The notes under the pieces: model-generated
Told to the model about the DNA's origin: nothing
What the model saw: the letters and a program-made list of their open reading frames with translations, nothing else
Databases searched by the model: none
Translations under genes and position numbers: made by a program
Assembly: GCA_964370985.1 (NCBI GenBank)
Contig: CAYJLE010000001.1
Location: 216,811 to 280,810 of the forward strand
DNA from: JAHDVS01 sp964370985
Lineage (GTDB): Bacteria > Actinomycetota > Thermoleophilia > Gaiellales > Gaiellaceae
DNA: 64,000 nt
Direction: 5' to 3'
Shown here: positions 16,034 through 23,492 of the stretch, piece by piece
Position numbering within the stretch: the stretch's first letter is position 1
How the letters are laid out: each line of letters begins with the position of its first letter

Positions 16034-16384
16034 ATGGTCAAGGTCGAGGCAGTCGTGGTCAGGGAGCGTGTCGAGACGGTGATCGACGCCGTCGAGGACC
16101 AGGCGGGCCACATCGGAGTCACGGTGATCGAGGCGGTCGGCCACGGCCGCCAGCGCGGGATCACGCACGAGTACCGCGGCCGCGTCTTCGAGTCGCGGTT
16201 CCTGCCCAAGGCGCTGCTCGTGTTCGTCGTCGAGGACGGCAAAGCGGACGCGGTCGTCCACGCGATCGCGGACGCCGCGAGGAGCGGCAACGAGTCCGGC
16301 GACGGGATCGTGTGGACGACCGCTGCCGCAACGGTGCTCCACAGCCGCACGGGCCGCCCGCTCGAGGAAGCGGAGGCCAGATGA
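16034..16384 (+). CDS. divergent PII signal protein (GlnB/GlnK type), 116 aa
   Basis: PII proteins sense 2-oxoglutarate and ATP/ADP and plug the ammonium channel. The T-loop GRQRGITHEYRGRVFESRF with LPK places this in the family. Key positions differ: the modified Tyr51 is phenylalanine, Lys90 after GDG is isoleucine, and Arg101 is histidine, while Gln39 and the lysine of FLPK are kept. It can probably bind AmtB but cannot be uridylylated or adenylylated at Tyr51. ATG 16034 has GGAGGT five to six bases upstream. The stop overlaps the amtB start (ATGA). Confidence 0.85.
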   Translation: MVKVEAVVVRERVETVIDAVEDQAGHIGVTVIEAVGHGRQRGITHEYRGRVFESRFLPKALLVFVVEDGKADAVVHAIADAARSGNESGDGIVWTTAAATVLHSRTGRPLEEAEAR

Positions 16385-17787
16385 GCACAGCCGATCTCAC
16401 CATCGCCGCGAGCACGATCTGGGTCGTGATCGCGGCCGTGCTCGTGATCTTCATGCAGGCCGGCTTTGCGTTCCTCGAAGCCGGGCTGACCCGGATGAAG
16501 AACGTCGCGCACATCGCGGCGAAGACCGTGCTCGTGTTCGGGGTGGCCTGCGTCGTCTACTACGTCGTCGGGTTCGGGCTCGCGTTCGGGGACGGGGGCA
16601 ACGGCCTCGCCGGCGGCTCGGGGTTCGCGCCCTCCGTCGACGCGCTGCTCGCGATCGGGCAGGCGCCGTTCAGCTGGTTCTCGACCGTCCCGGCCAGCGC
16701 CGCCTTCCTCTTCCAGGTTGCGTTCGCGGGGGTCTCGCTCGCGATCGTCTGGGGTGCGATGGCCGAGCGGGCGAAGCTATGGGTCTACCTCGTCTTCGGC
16801 GTCGCCTTCGTGCTCGTCTACTCCGTCGTCTCCCACTGGATCTGGAGCCCTGACGGCTGGCTCTTCTCGCTCGGGATGCAGGATTTCGCTGGCTCCACGG
16901 TCGTCCACTACCAGGGGGCGCTCGCCGCGCTCGCGGGCGCGATCCTGCTCGGCCCGCGGATCGGGAAGTTCGACCGCCACGGGAAGCCGAACCCGATCCC
17001 GGGGCACAACATGGCCTACGTCACGCTCGGCGTGGTCATCCTCTGGTTCGGCTGGTTCGGCTTCAACGCCGGCTCGACGCTCGGCATCGTCTCGGGCGAC
17101 ATCCTCGGCTTCTTCGGCTACGTGGCGCTGACGACGAACATCGCTGCCGCGAGCGGCGTGCTCGGGGCCGCCGCGGTCGCGCGCGTGGCGCTCGGGAAGC
17201 CCGACGTGTCGATGATGCTGAACGGGGCCGTGGCGGCGCTCGTCGCGATCACGGCAGCCTGCGGCTTCGTCGCCCCCTGGGCGGCGATCGTGATCGGCCT
17301 CGTCGCGGGCGCGATCGCGGTGCTCGGCGTGCTCTTCGTCGAGCGGATCGGGATCGACGACCCGGTCGGCGCGGTCGCGGTTCACGGGCTCTCCGGCGTC
17401 TGGGGGACGCTCGCGACGGGTCTGTTCGCGTTGCCCTCGCTCGCCGCGAGCCTCGGTACCGGCCGCGGCGGCCTCGTCTACACGGGCAGCTTCGCCCAGC
17501 TCGGCACGCAGGCGCTCGGACTCGTCGCGGTCGGCGCGTTCACGTTCAGCATCTCGTTCGGCGTGCTCTGGACGCTCGACCGCCTGCGCGGGATCCGCGT
17601 CTCCGAGCAGGTCGAGACGCTGGGCCTCGACGTGTCCGAGCACGGTATGTGGGGCTACCCCGAGTTCTACATCCCGGTTCCGGGCGGCTACGGCACCGAG
17701 GCCCACGGCCACCTCGGCCGGCCCCACGCCCACGCCGTCCGCCACCAGGCCGCGCCCCGGCCGGAGCCCGTTCCCGAGGCGGGCTGA
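16381..17787 (+). CDS. amtB: AmtB-type ammonium transporter, 468 aa
   Basis: This inner-membrane channel conducts ammonia/ammonium. About eleven hydrophobic helices follow a short N-terminus. Family features include FMQAGFAFLEAGLTRMKN near residue 26, the twin pore histidines in VVHYQGALAALAG and GAVAVHGLSGVWGTL, and FGWFGFNAGSTLG. The cytoplasmic tail after helix XI is about 70 residues, rich in histidine and glycine (HGHLGRPHAHAVRHQ), longer than usual. It is translationally coupled to glnK and controlled by the same leader. Confidence 0.93.
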   Translation: MSTADLTIAASTIWVVIAAVLVIFMQAGFAFLEAGLTRMKNVAHIAAKTVLVFGVACVVYYVVGFGLAFGDGGNGLAGGSGFAPSVDALLAIGQAPFSWFSTVPASAAFLFQVAFAGVSLAIVWGAMAERAKLWVYLVFGVAFVLVYSVVSHWIWSPDGWLFSLGMQDFAGSTVVHYQGALAALAGAILLGPRIGKFDRHGKPNPIPGHNMAYVTLGVVILWFGWFGFNAGSTLGIVSGDILGFFGYVALTTNIAAASGVLGAAAVARVALGKPDVSMMLNGAVAALVAITAACGFVAPWAAIVIGLVAGAIAVLGVLFVERIGIDDPVGAVAVHGLSGVWGTLATGLFALPSLAASLGTGRGGLVYTGSFAQLGTQALGLVAVGAFTFSISFGVLWTLDRLRGIRVSEQVETLGLDVSEHGMWGYPEFYIPVPGGYGTEAHGHLGRPHAHAVRHQAAPRPEPVPEAG

Positions 17788-17811
17788 CGCCGCGTGACGT
17801 CCCGGTTCGCG

Positions 17812-18153
17812 TCAGGCGCCCGCGAGTGTGCGGTAGTCCTCGCGGACCGGGACGAACACGTCGAGCACGCGGCAGCCCTGCGCCCCCGCCTGCCCGCCAT
17901 GCTCGACGCCGCCGGGGATCTGGTAGGCGTCGTCGGGCCCGAGCCGGCGCTCCTCGCCGGCGAAGACCATCGTGATCTCCCCGGAGAGGACTATGCCGAG
18001 CTGCTCGTGGGGGTGGCTGTGGAGCGGGAGCGCCGTGCCCGGGTCGAGGTCGACGACGTTCAGCATCGCAGCCTCGCCGAACAGCGCGAACATCCGGGCG
18101 CCGGGCGCGAGCTCCACGGGCTCGTCCGCGGTGAGCTTCCGTACCTGGGTCAT
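17812..18153 (-). CDS. single-domain cupin protein, 113 aa
   Basis: The cupin beta-barrel motif 1 is LPLHSHPHEQLGIVLSGE near residue 40 (three histidines and a glutamate for metal). Motif 2 is YQIPGGVEHGGQAG near 78. Such proteins are small metalloenzymes or ligand-binding proteins; the substrate cannot be inferred. ATG 18153 lies seven bases from TAGGGT, so it is probably leaderless. It is divergent from the sugar kinase with only 30 bp between the starts, suggesting linked expression. Confidence 0.8.
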   Translation of the reverse strand: MTQVRKLTADEPVELAPGARMFALFGEAAMLNVVDLDPGTALPLHSHPHEQLGIVLSGEITMVFAGEERRLGPDDAYQIPGGVEHGGQAGAQGCRVLDVFVPVREDYRTLAGA

Positions 18154-18183
18154 GGGCGGAACCCTAGACCGTAGGCTGCCGGC

Positions 18184-19101
18184 GTGCGGGTGCTCACGGC
18201 GGGCGAGACGATGGTGCTGCTCGACGGTGTCGAGGGCGGCGGCCTCGAGCCCGGGATGCCGTTCCGGCTCAGGGTCGGCGGCGCCGAGTCGAACTTCGCG
18301 ATCGCGCTGCGCCGCCTCGGCGTGGACGTCGCCTGGGCGTCACGGCTCGGCAGCGACCCGTTCGGCGACCTCGTCGCACGGACGCTCGCGGCCGAGGGAC
18401 TCGACCTGCGCTGGGTTACGCGGGACGACGCCCCGACCGGCGTCTTCTTCAAGTGGCACGAGGGCGGGGAGAGCCGCGTCCTCTACCGGCGGGCCGGCTC
18501 GGCCGCGAGCCGGCTCTCCCCCGCCGACGTGCCCGAGGGGGCGCTCGACGGGGTCGCGCTCGTGCACCTGACCGGGATCACGATGGCGCTGTCCGCGACC
18601 GCGCGCGAGGCCGTCCTCTCCGTCGCGCGCCGGGCGCGGGAGCGCGGCTGCATCGTCACGTTCGACCCGAACTACCGCCCCGCGCTCTGGGCCGACCCCG
18701 GGGCGGCCGCGAAGTCTATGGAGGCCGTGCTCCCCCACGTCGACTGGTACCTGTGCGGGCGAGCCGAGGGTGAGCTCCTGCTCGGGGCCTCCTCGCCCGA
18801 GCAGGTGATCGAGGCGGCTCGGACGGCCGGCGCGGGCGACGCGGTCGTGCGCGTCGGGGCGGAGGGCGCGCTCGTCCGGGCGGGCGGGCAACCGGTGCTC
18901 GTGCCGCCCCTGCGCGTCGAGCAGGTGGTCGACGAGATCGGCGCCGGCGACGGCTTCGCCGCTGGCTTCGCGTACGCGCTCCTCCGGGGCCGGGAGCCGG
19001 CCCGCTGCGCCCGGGCGGGGAATCAGGTCGCGGCCGCGGCCCTCCGCGGTACCGGAGACTGGGAGACCTACCCGCGCCTCGGGGAGCTCGACCTCGTGTA
19101 G
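18184..19101 (+). CDS. PfkB-family sugar kinase, probably 2-keto-3-deoxygluconate kinase type, 305 aa
   Basis: It phosphorylates a sugar or sugar acid with ATP. The PfkB signature 1 region is RVGGAESNFAIALRRLGVDV near residue 30, and signature 2 with the catalytic base is VDEIGAGDGFAAGFAYALL near 255. TFDPNYRPALW near 158 is typical of the KdgK subgroup, which supports a 2-keto-3-deoxygluconate substrate. GTG 18184 has TAGGCT ending six bases before it (leaderless). The gene ends inside a palindromic repeat shared with the convergent LLM gene. Confidence 0.85.
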   Translation: MRVLTAGETMVLLDGVEGGGLEPGMPFRLRVGGAESNFAIALRRLGVDVAWASRLGSDPFGDLVARTLAAEGLDLRWVTRDDAPTGVFFKWHEGGESRVLYRRAGSAASRLSPADVPEGALDGVALVHLTGITMALSATAREAVLSVARRARERGCIVTFDPNYRPALWADPGAAAKSMEAVLPHVDWYLCGRAEGELLLGASSPEQVIEAARTAGAGDAVVRVGAEGALVRAGGQPVLVPPLRVEQVVDEIGAGDGFAAGFAYALLRGREPARCARAGNQVAAAALRGTGDWETYPRLGELDLV

Positions 19102-19125
19102 GGGCGGGTCATGACCCGCCCCTAC
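19098..19125. repeat. perfect 13-bp-arm palindromic repeat (family copy 1)
   Basis: GTAGGGGCGGGTC (19098-19110) and its exact complement (19113-19125) surround the central AT. The palindrome covers the stop of the pfkB-type gene and contains the TGA of the convergent LLM gene (19109-19111). The same core recurs at 23.2-23.5 kb and 28.3 kb. It probably also works as a bidirectional terminator. Confidence 0.85.
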
Positions 19126-20047
19126 GTCCACGCCGCACGCCCGGCAGCACCGTCTCGGCGACCGCCCGCAGCGACTCGAGCGCAGGCGTCCCCTCGGGTG
19201 TGACGAGCGCCAGCACGAGGTGCGTGCAGCCGGCGTCGGCGAAGGCGAGCAGCCCCTCGGCGCAGTCCTCGGCGCGTCCGGACACGCAGTAGCGGCCCGC
19301 CAACTCGCGCGCGAGGCGCGGGTCGGCGTAGCGCCAGGCGAGGTGCTCGTCGCCGCGGCGGCGCGCCTCGTCGGGGTCGTCGCCGAGCGAGAGGTGCACG
19401 TAGGCGCCCCAGGCGTACCCGGACGGCAGCTCCCGCCCCGCCTGCCCGGCGTGCTCGAGCACCGAGTCGAACAGCCGCCGGCAGCTCGCGGGCGTGACCA
19501 TGTAGGGGAGGAAGCCGTCGCCGAGCAGCGCGGCGCGCCTGCGCGTGGGATTCCGGCGCCCGGCCACCCAGAGCGGTGGCCCGCCGGGCCGGGCCGGCGG
19601 CGGGTCGAGCCGCACGTTCTCGAGCCGGTGGAGCTCGCCCTCGTAGGAGAACCGCTCGCCCGAGAAGTAGCGGCGCAGGATCTCGATCGTCTCGCTGGTG
19701 CGCTGTCCCCTGCGCTCGAACGGGACTCCGGCCTGCGCGAACTCCTCCGGATAGTCGCCGCCGACGCCGAGCGCGACTACGAGCCGCCCGCCCGAGATCA
19801 GGTCGATGCCCGCGAGCTCCTTCGCGAGCAGCGTCGGATGACGCAACGGGGCGATCACCGCGGCAGGCCCGATCGCGATTCGCTCGGTCGCGCACGCGAG
19901 CGCCGTCGTCATCGTGATCGCGTCCCAGGTCGGCCGGTGCGCCAGCAGGTGCTCGCCCGTGAACAGGCCATCGAAGCCGAGCTCCTCGGCGGCCCTGAAG
20001 ACGTCGAGCCCCCAGAGCTCGCCGCGACAGGAGACCCCGACGAACAC
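19109..20047 (-). CDS. LLM-class (F420-dependent type) oxidoreductase, 312 aa
   Basis: The luciferase-like TIM barrel uses F420 or FMN. Typical segments are FRAAEELGFDGLFTGEHLLA near residue 17, TERIAIGPAAVIAPLRHPTL near 52, SGGRLVVALGVGGDYPEEFA near 83 and WVAGRRNPTRRRAALLGDG near 168. Substrate unknown. GTG 20047 lies six bases from TACGAT, fitting a leaderless mRNA; the open frame upstream is antisense to the histidine kinase. The last residues (GGS and stop) are encoded by the palindromic repeat. Confidence 0.82.
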   Translation of the reverse strand: MFVGVSCRGELWGLDVFRAAEELGFDGLFTGEHLLAHRPTWDAITMTTALACATERIAIGPAAVIAPLRHPTLLAKELAGIDLISGGRLVVALGVGGDYPEEFAQAGVPFERRGQRTSETIEILRRYFSGERFSYEGELHRLENVRLDPPPARPGGPPLWVAGRRNPTRRRAALLGDGFLPYMVTPASCRRLFDSVLEHAGQAGRELPSGYAWGAYVHLSLGDDPDEARRRGDEHLAWRYADPRLARELAGRYCVSGRAEDCAEGLLAFADAGCTHLVLALVTPEGTPALESLRAVAETVLPGVRRGRRGGS

Positions 20048-20104
20048 GCGGCGATCGTACCTCCGGTCCTCAACTTGCGTACGCTCCTGCCGATCACTGT
20101 GGCG

Positions 20105-22573
20105 ATGGGTAGCGGCGACCCTGGCGCGCTCGCGGACGCGCGGGCCCTCGACGGGCAGCCGGCGGCTGCCCTGGCGCGCCGCGACGCGATCCTCGCGGCC
20201 GTCGCGACCGCGGCCCAGAGCCTGCTTCGCGTCGGCAGCTGGGAGGACGGGATCGGCGAGGCGCTCGCCGTGCTCGGCACCGCGGTCGAGGCAAGCCGTG
20301 CCTACCTGTTCGAGTGGCAGGAGGGCGGCGAAGGGCAAACCGTCATGAGTCAGCGCCACGAGTGGTGCGCGCCCGGAATCGTGTCGCACGCTGGCGATCC
20401 CGAGCTGCGGGACATGCCGGTGCCGCCACCGGGTGAGGAGGAGTGGTGGGAGGCGATACAGGCCGGCCAGCCCTACCAGGCCCACACGCGGGCCTTGCCC
20501 GAAGCGGCCCGCGGGTTCCTCGAGCGACAGGGGATCGAGTCCTTCCTCGAGGTTCCGGTCTCGGCCGACGGCCGCCCCTGGGGCTTCATCGGCTTCGACT
20601 CGTGCACGGGCGAGCGCGCGTGGACGATCCCCGAGGTCGAGGCGCTGCGCGCGGCGGCGGGGATCCTCGGCGCCGCGATCCAGCGGCGCGGGGCGGACGC
20701 CGCGCGACTCGAGGCCGAGGCGCGCTACCGGGCGCTCGTCGAGCACCTGCCGCTGACCGTGTACATCGACAACCTGGACGACTCGGCCTCGAGCCTGTAC
20801 GTGAGCCCGCAGATCGAGCGGACGCTCGGCTACACGCCCGACGAGTGGGTCGCCGACCCGCACATGCTCGAGAAGCTCGTCCACCCGGACGACCACCCCG
20901 AGATCGTCGAGGGTCCGTGGCCCGAGGACGACGGCCCGCACCGCCAGGAGTACCGGATGATCGTGCGAGACGGACGGGTCGTCTGGGTGCAGGACGAGTA
21001 CGTGATCGTCCGCGACGAGGAGGGCAACCGTCTCTACGCGCAGGGCTACCTGCTCGACACGACCGAGCGCCGGCAGATGGAGGAGAAGCTCCGCAACAGC
21101 GAGCGGCAGTTCAAGGCCATCTTCGACGGCGCGCGTGACGCGATCGTGATCATCGACGACACGCTGCGGTGCGTGGATGCGAACGGGGCCGCGGCCGAGC
21201 TCCTCGGCAGGCCACACTGGGAGCTGATCGGAGCTTCGGCGCGGGAGCTCGTCCCGGAGGTCGAGCGCGGCGTGCTCGAGCCGCTCGCGCGGGAGCTCGC
21301 CGCTCGCGGCAAGCTTGCCGGCACCATCGAGGTCGAGCGCCCCGACGGCACCCGGCGGATCGTGGAGCTGACCGCGCAAGCGAGCTTCCTCCCCGGCCGC
21401 CACCTGTGCGCCGGGCGCGACGTCACCGAGCAGCGCGCCCTCCAGACCCAGTTCCTCCAGGCCCAGCGCCTGGACGCGATCGGGCGCCTCGCAGGCGGCG
21501 TCGCCCACGACTTCAACAACCTGCTGACCGTGATCAGCGGCTACGCGGAGTTCCTGCGCGAGAGCCTCGGCCACGGCCACGCGGGACAGCGCGATGTCGC
21601 CGAGATCACCCGTGCTGCCGAACGGGCGGCCCGCCTCGTCGCGCAGCTCCTGACGTTCAGCCGCCGCCAGATCCTACGCCCGCGAGTCGTCGACCTCAAC
21701 GAGGTGATCCGCGGGCTCGCTCCGATGCTCGAGCGCCTGCTCGGCGAGGACGCCGCGGTCGTGACCAGGCTCGGCCCGGACCTGCCCCGCGTCACGGCAG
21801 ACCCGGCGCAGCTCGAGCAACTGCTCGTGAACCTCGCGACCAACGCGCGCGACGCGATGCCGACCGGCGGCACGCTGACCATCTCGACGGCGGCGGCGGG
21901 ACCGGAGTCCGAGCTCGTCCGCCTGGCCGTGACGGACACGGGCATCGGCATGGACGAGAGCACGCGGCTGAACGCGTTCGAGCCGTTCTTCACGACCAAG
22001 GAGCAGGGGAAGGGAACCGGTCTCGGTCTCGCGAGCGTCTACGGCATCGTCACGCAGGCGGGCGGCAGCGTCAGGCTCGAGAGCGAGCCCGGTCGCGGTA
22101 CGACCGTGACCGCGCTCCTGCCGGCGACGAGAGCCGAGACCGCGGGCTGGCAGCCCGCGGAGCCGCCCGCGCCGAGCAGCGCGGGCGAGGAGACCGTGCT
22201 GCTCGTCGAGGACGAGGACGTCGTGCGGATCCTCGCCGCCCGGGCGCTGCGCGCCCGCGGCTACGACGTCCTCGAAGCGCGGGACGGTCTTGGCGCGATC
22301 GCGCTCGCCGGGAAGCACGAGGGACCGATCCACCTGCTGCTCACCGACGTGGTCATGCCCGGGATGAGCGGCCGGGAGCTCGCCGACATGCTGCTCGCGG
22401 CCCGCCCGGACCTGCGCGTCCTCTACATGTCCGGCTATGCCGACGACGACGTGCTCGGCCGCGGGGTCCCCGGGTCGAGCGTGGCGTTCATGGCGAAGCC
22501 GTTCTCGACGGGAGACCTTGCCGGTCGCGTGCGTGAGCTGCTCGACCTCCGGGCCCCGGCGAGCGGGAGCTGA
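20105..22573 (+). CDS. hybrid sensor histidine kinase: GAF-PAS-PAS-HisKA-HATPase-REC, 822 aa
   Basis: A soluble hybrid kinase without membrane segments. Residues about 25-195 form a GAF-like domain (SFLEVPVSADGRPWGFIGFD). Two PAS domains follow (LVEHLPLTVYIDN, and AIFDGARDAIVIIDDTLRCV). The HisKA box is GRLAGGVAHDFNNLLTVISG with the phospho-histidine near 470. HATPase boxes NLATNARDAMPTGG, TDTGIGMD and KGTGLGLASVYG follow. The C-terminal receiver has LLTDVVMPGMSG and AKPF. ATG 20105 is the conservative start; GTG 20099 and TTG 20075 are in frame. No cognate DNA-binding regulator is adjacent. Confidence 0.85.
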   Translation: MGSGDPGALADARALDGQPAAALARRDAILAAVATAAQSLLRVGSWEDGIGEALAVLGTAVEASRAYLFEWQEGGEGQTVMSQRHEWCAPGIVSHAGDPELRDMPVPPPGEEEWWEAIQAGQPYQAHTRALPEAARGFLERQGIESFLEVPVSADGRPWGFIGFDSCTGERAWTIPEVEALRAAAGILGAAIQRRGADAARLEAEARYRALVEHLPLTVYIDNLDDSASSLYVSPQIERTLGYTPDEWVADPHMLEKLVHPDDHPEIVEGPWPEDDGPHRQEYRMIVRDGRVVWVQDEYVIVRDEEGNRLYAQGYLLDTTERRQMEEKLRNSERQFKAIFDGARDAIVIIDDTLRCVDANGAAAELLGRPHWELIGASARELVPEVERGVLEPLARELAARGKLAGTIEVERPDGTRRIVELTAQASFLPGRHLCAGRDVTEQRALQTQFLQAQRLDAIGRLAGGVAHDFNNLLTVISGYAEFLRESLGHGHAGQRDVAEITRAAERAARLVAQLLTFSRRQILRPRVVDLNEVIRGLAPMLERLLGEDAAVVTRLGPDLPRVTADPAQLEQLLVNLATNARDAMPTGGTLTISTAAAGPESELVRLAVTDTGIGMDESTRLNAFEPFFTTKEQGKGTGLGLASVYGIVTQAGGSVRLESEPGRGTTVTALLPATRAETAGWQPAEPPAPSSAGEETVLLVEDEDVVRILAARALRARGYDVLEARDGLGAIALAGKHEGPIHLLLTDVVMPGMSGRELADMLLAARPDLRVLYMSGYADDDVLGRGVPGSSVAFMAKPFSTGDLAGRVRELLDLRAPASGS

Positions 22574-22610
22574 GCCGGCGCCGGCGACCGGCGACGACCG
22601 CTATGGTTGA

Positions 22611-22781
22611 GGTCGTGCTCGACCCTGTGCGTGGTCTCGCGCTCCCATGTTGAACCAACACCAACTGAGAGGGAGCCCGCGTCCGGTTGCCGCCCGAGGG
22701 TAGCCGCCGGCAGGGCACCCACCTGGTTCGCCAGGTTCCTCAGGCGCGAGGCTTCACCGGCAGGGTGGAGCACGCTGGACC
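22611..22781 (+). ncRNA. ssrS: rod-shaped structured RNA, probable 6S RNA
   Basis: The two ends form a long interrupted helix: GGTC/GACC (22611-22614 with 22778-22781), GTGCTC/GAGCAC (22615-22620 with 22768-22773), ACCCTG/CAGGGT (22622-22627 with 22761-22766) and CTCGCGC/GCGCGAG (22636-22642 with 22744-22750). A large, mostly unpaired central part follows, then an apical hairpin ACCTGG-TTCG-CCAGGT (22721-22736). Size (about 171 nt), closing rod and central bubble are the architecture of 6S RNA, which binds sigma70-RNA polymerase by mimicking an open promoter. The family call is inferred from structure only. Strand is inferred from neighbours; no coding frame explains the region. Confidence 0.55.
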
Positions 22782-22841
22782 GAAAAGACCTGCACCGCCT
22801 CGCGTTCCGTCCGGTCGAGGTCCTAGCCTTTACCTCCCAAG

Positions 22842-23177
22842 GTGGCGTATCTCCTCGCCTTCGGGCTCGCACTGATCCTTCTTGCGCTCCTGCCGGGGCT
22901 TCGCCGACCGATCGTGCTGCTCGCGCTCGCGGGTCTCGTCTGCGCTCTCGTGGCCCGCGCGATCACCCCGGACGGGTTCCTGATCGCCGCCGCCGGGCTC
23001 GTGCCGGTGCTGCTCACCCTGGTTGCCTGGGAGATCGCGGACACGTTTCACCTGGCCGCCACGCCCGGCCGTGAGAAGCGCCGCACGCGCCAGCTCGCCC
23101 GGCGTGCCCACGAGCGCCGGCGCGAGATCGCCGAGCGCGACCGCCAGCGACGCCAGCGCTCTCGCCGCGCCGCGTAA
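22842..23177 (+). CDS. small membrane protein with basic C-terminal tail, 111 aa, unknown function
   Basis: Not recognised. Two to three hydrophobic helices occupy residues 2-65 (YLLAFGLALILLALLPGL, VLLALAGLVCALVARAI, LIAAAGLVPVLLTLVAW). The last 40 residues are extremely basic and helical (REKRRTRQLARRAHERRREI), suggesting contact with nucleic acid, lipid headgroups or ribosomes. GTG 22842 is the only plausible start; no good ribosome site is visible. It directly follows the putative 6S RNA and precedes a convergent repeat cluster. Confidence 0.55.
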   Translation: MAYLLAFGLALILLALLPGLRRPIVLLALAGLVCALVARAITPDGFLIAAAGLVPVLLTLVAWEIADTFHLAATPGREKRRTRQLARRAHERRREIAERDRQRRQRSRRAA

Positions 23178-23200
23178 TGCGGTGTCAACGCAGGGAAGGT

Positions 23201-23324
23201 GTAGGGGCGGGACTTGTCCCGCCCGAAACGACGCGGACACCGGGAACGAGGCGGGCTGCGGGCCGGACAGGTCCGGCCCCCACGCCGCCGCGGCCGAACC
23301 CGGCCAGCGGTTTCGGGTCAAACG
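23201..23324. repeat. palindromic repeat unit A of a tandem pair
   Basis: The unit contains GGGCGGGAC-TT-GTCCCGCCC (23205-23224) and, 35 bp on, the related palindrome GGGCCGGAC-AG-GTCCGGCCC (23260-23279). It ends in GGTCAAACG. It is about 124 bp long and is repeated directly at 23344. The region 23178-23492 between two convergent genes holds nothing else visible. Confidence 0.85.
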
Positions 23325-23343
23325 CCGAAACCCCGGGGTACGT

Positions 23344-23472
23344 GTAGGGGCGGGACCTGTCCCGCCCGAGTCGATGTGAGCACCGGGAAACGAGAGGGGT
23401 TGTGGGCCGGACAGGTCCGGCCCCTACGTCAGTCGTGGCGGCCGATCCCGGCCGGCGGTTTCCGGTCAAACG
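23344..23472. repeat. palindromic repeat unit B of a tandem pair
   Basis: This copy has GTAGGGGCGGGAC-CT-GTCCCGCCC from 23344 and GGGCCGGAC-AG-GTCCGGCCCCTAC at 23404-23427, and the same GGTCAAACG end at 23464-23472. Unit B is cleaner than unit A: its outer ends form the inverted pair GTAGGGG/CCCCTAC. The organisation resembles paired REP (BIME) elements. Confidence 0.85.
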
Positions 23473-23492
23473 TCATGAGGGGCCGCACCAGC

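Noticed and set aside
19220..20104. Open frame extending the histidine kinase about 295 codons upstream
   Set aside because: It is antisense to the LLM oxidoreductase and shows no domain similarity; the kinase GAF domain starts after 20105.
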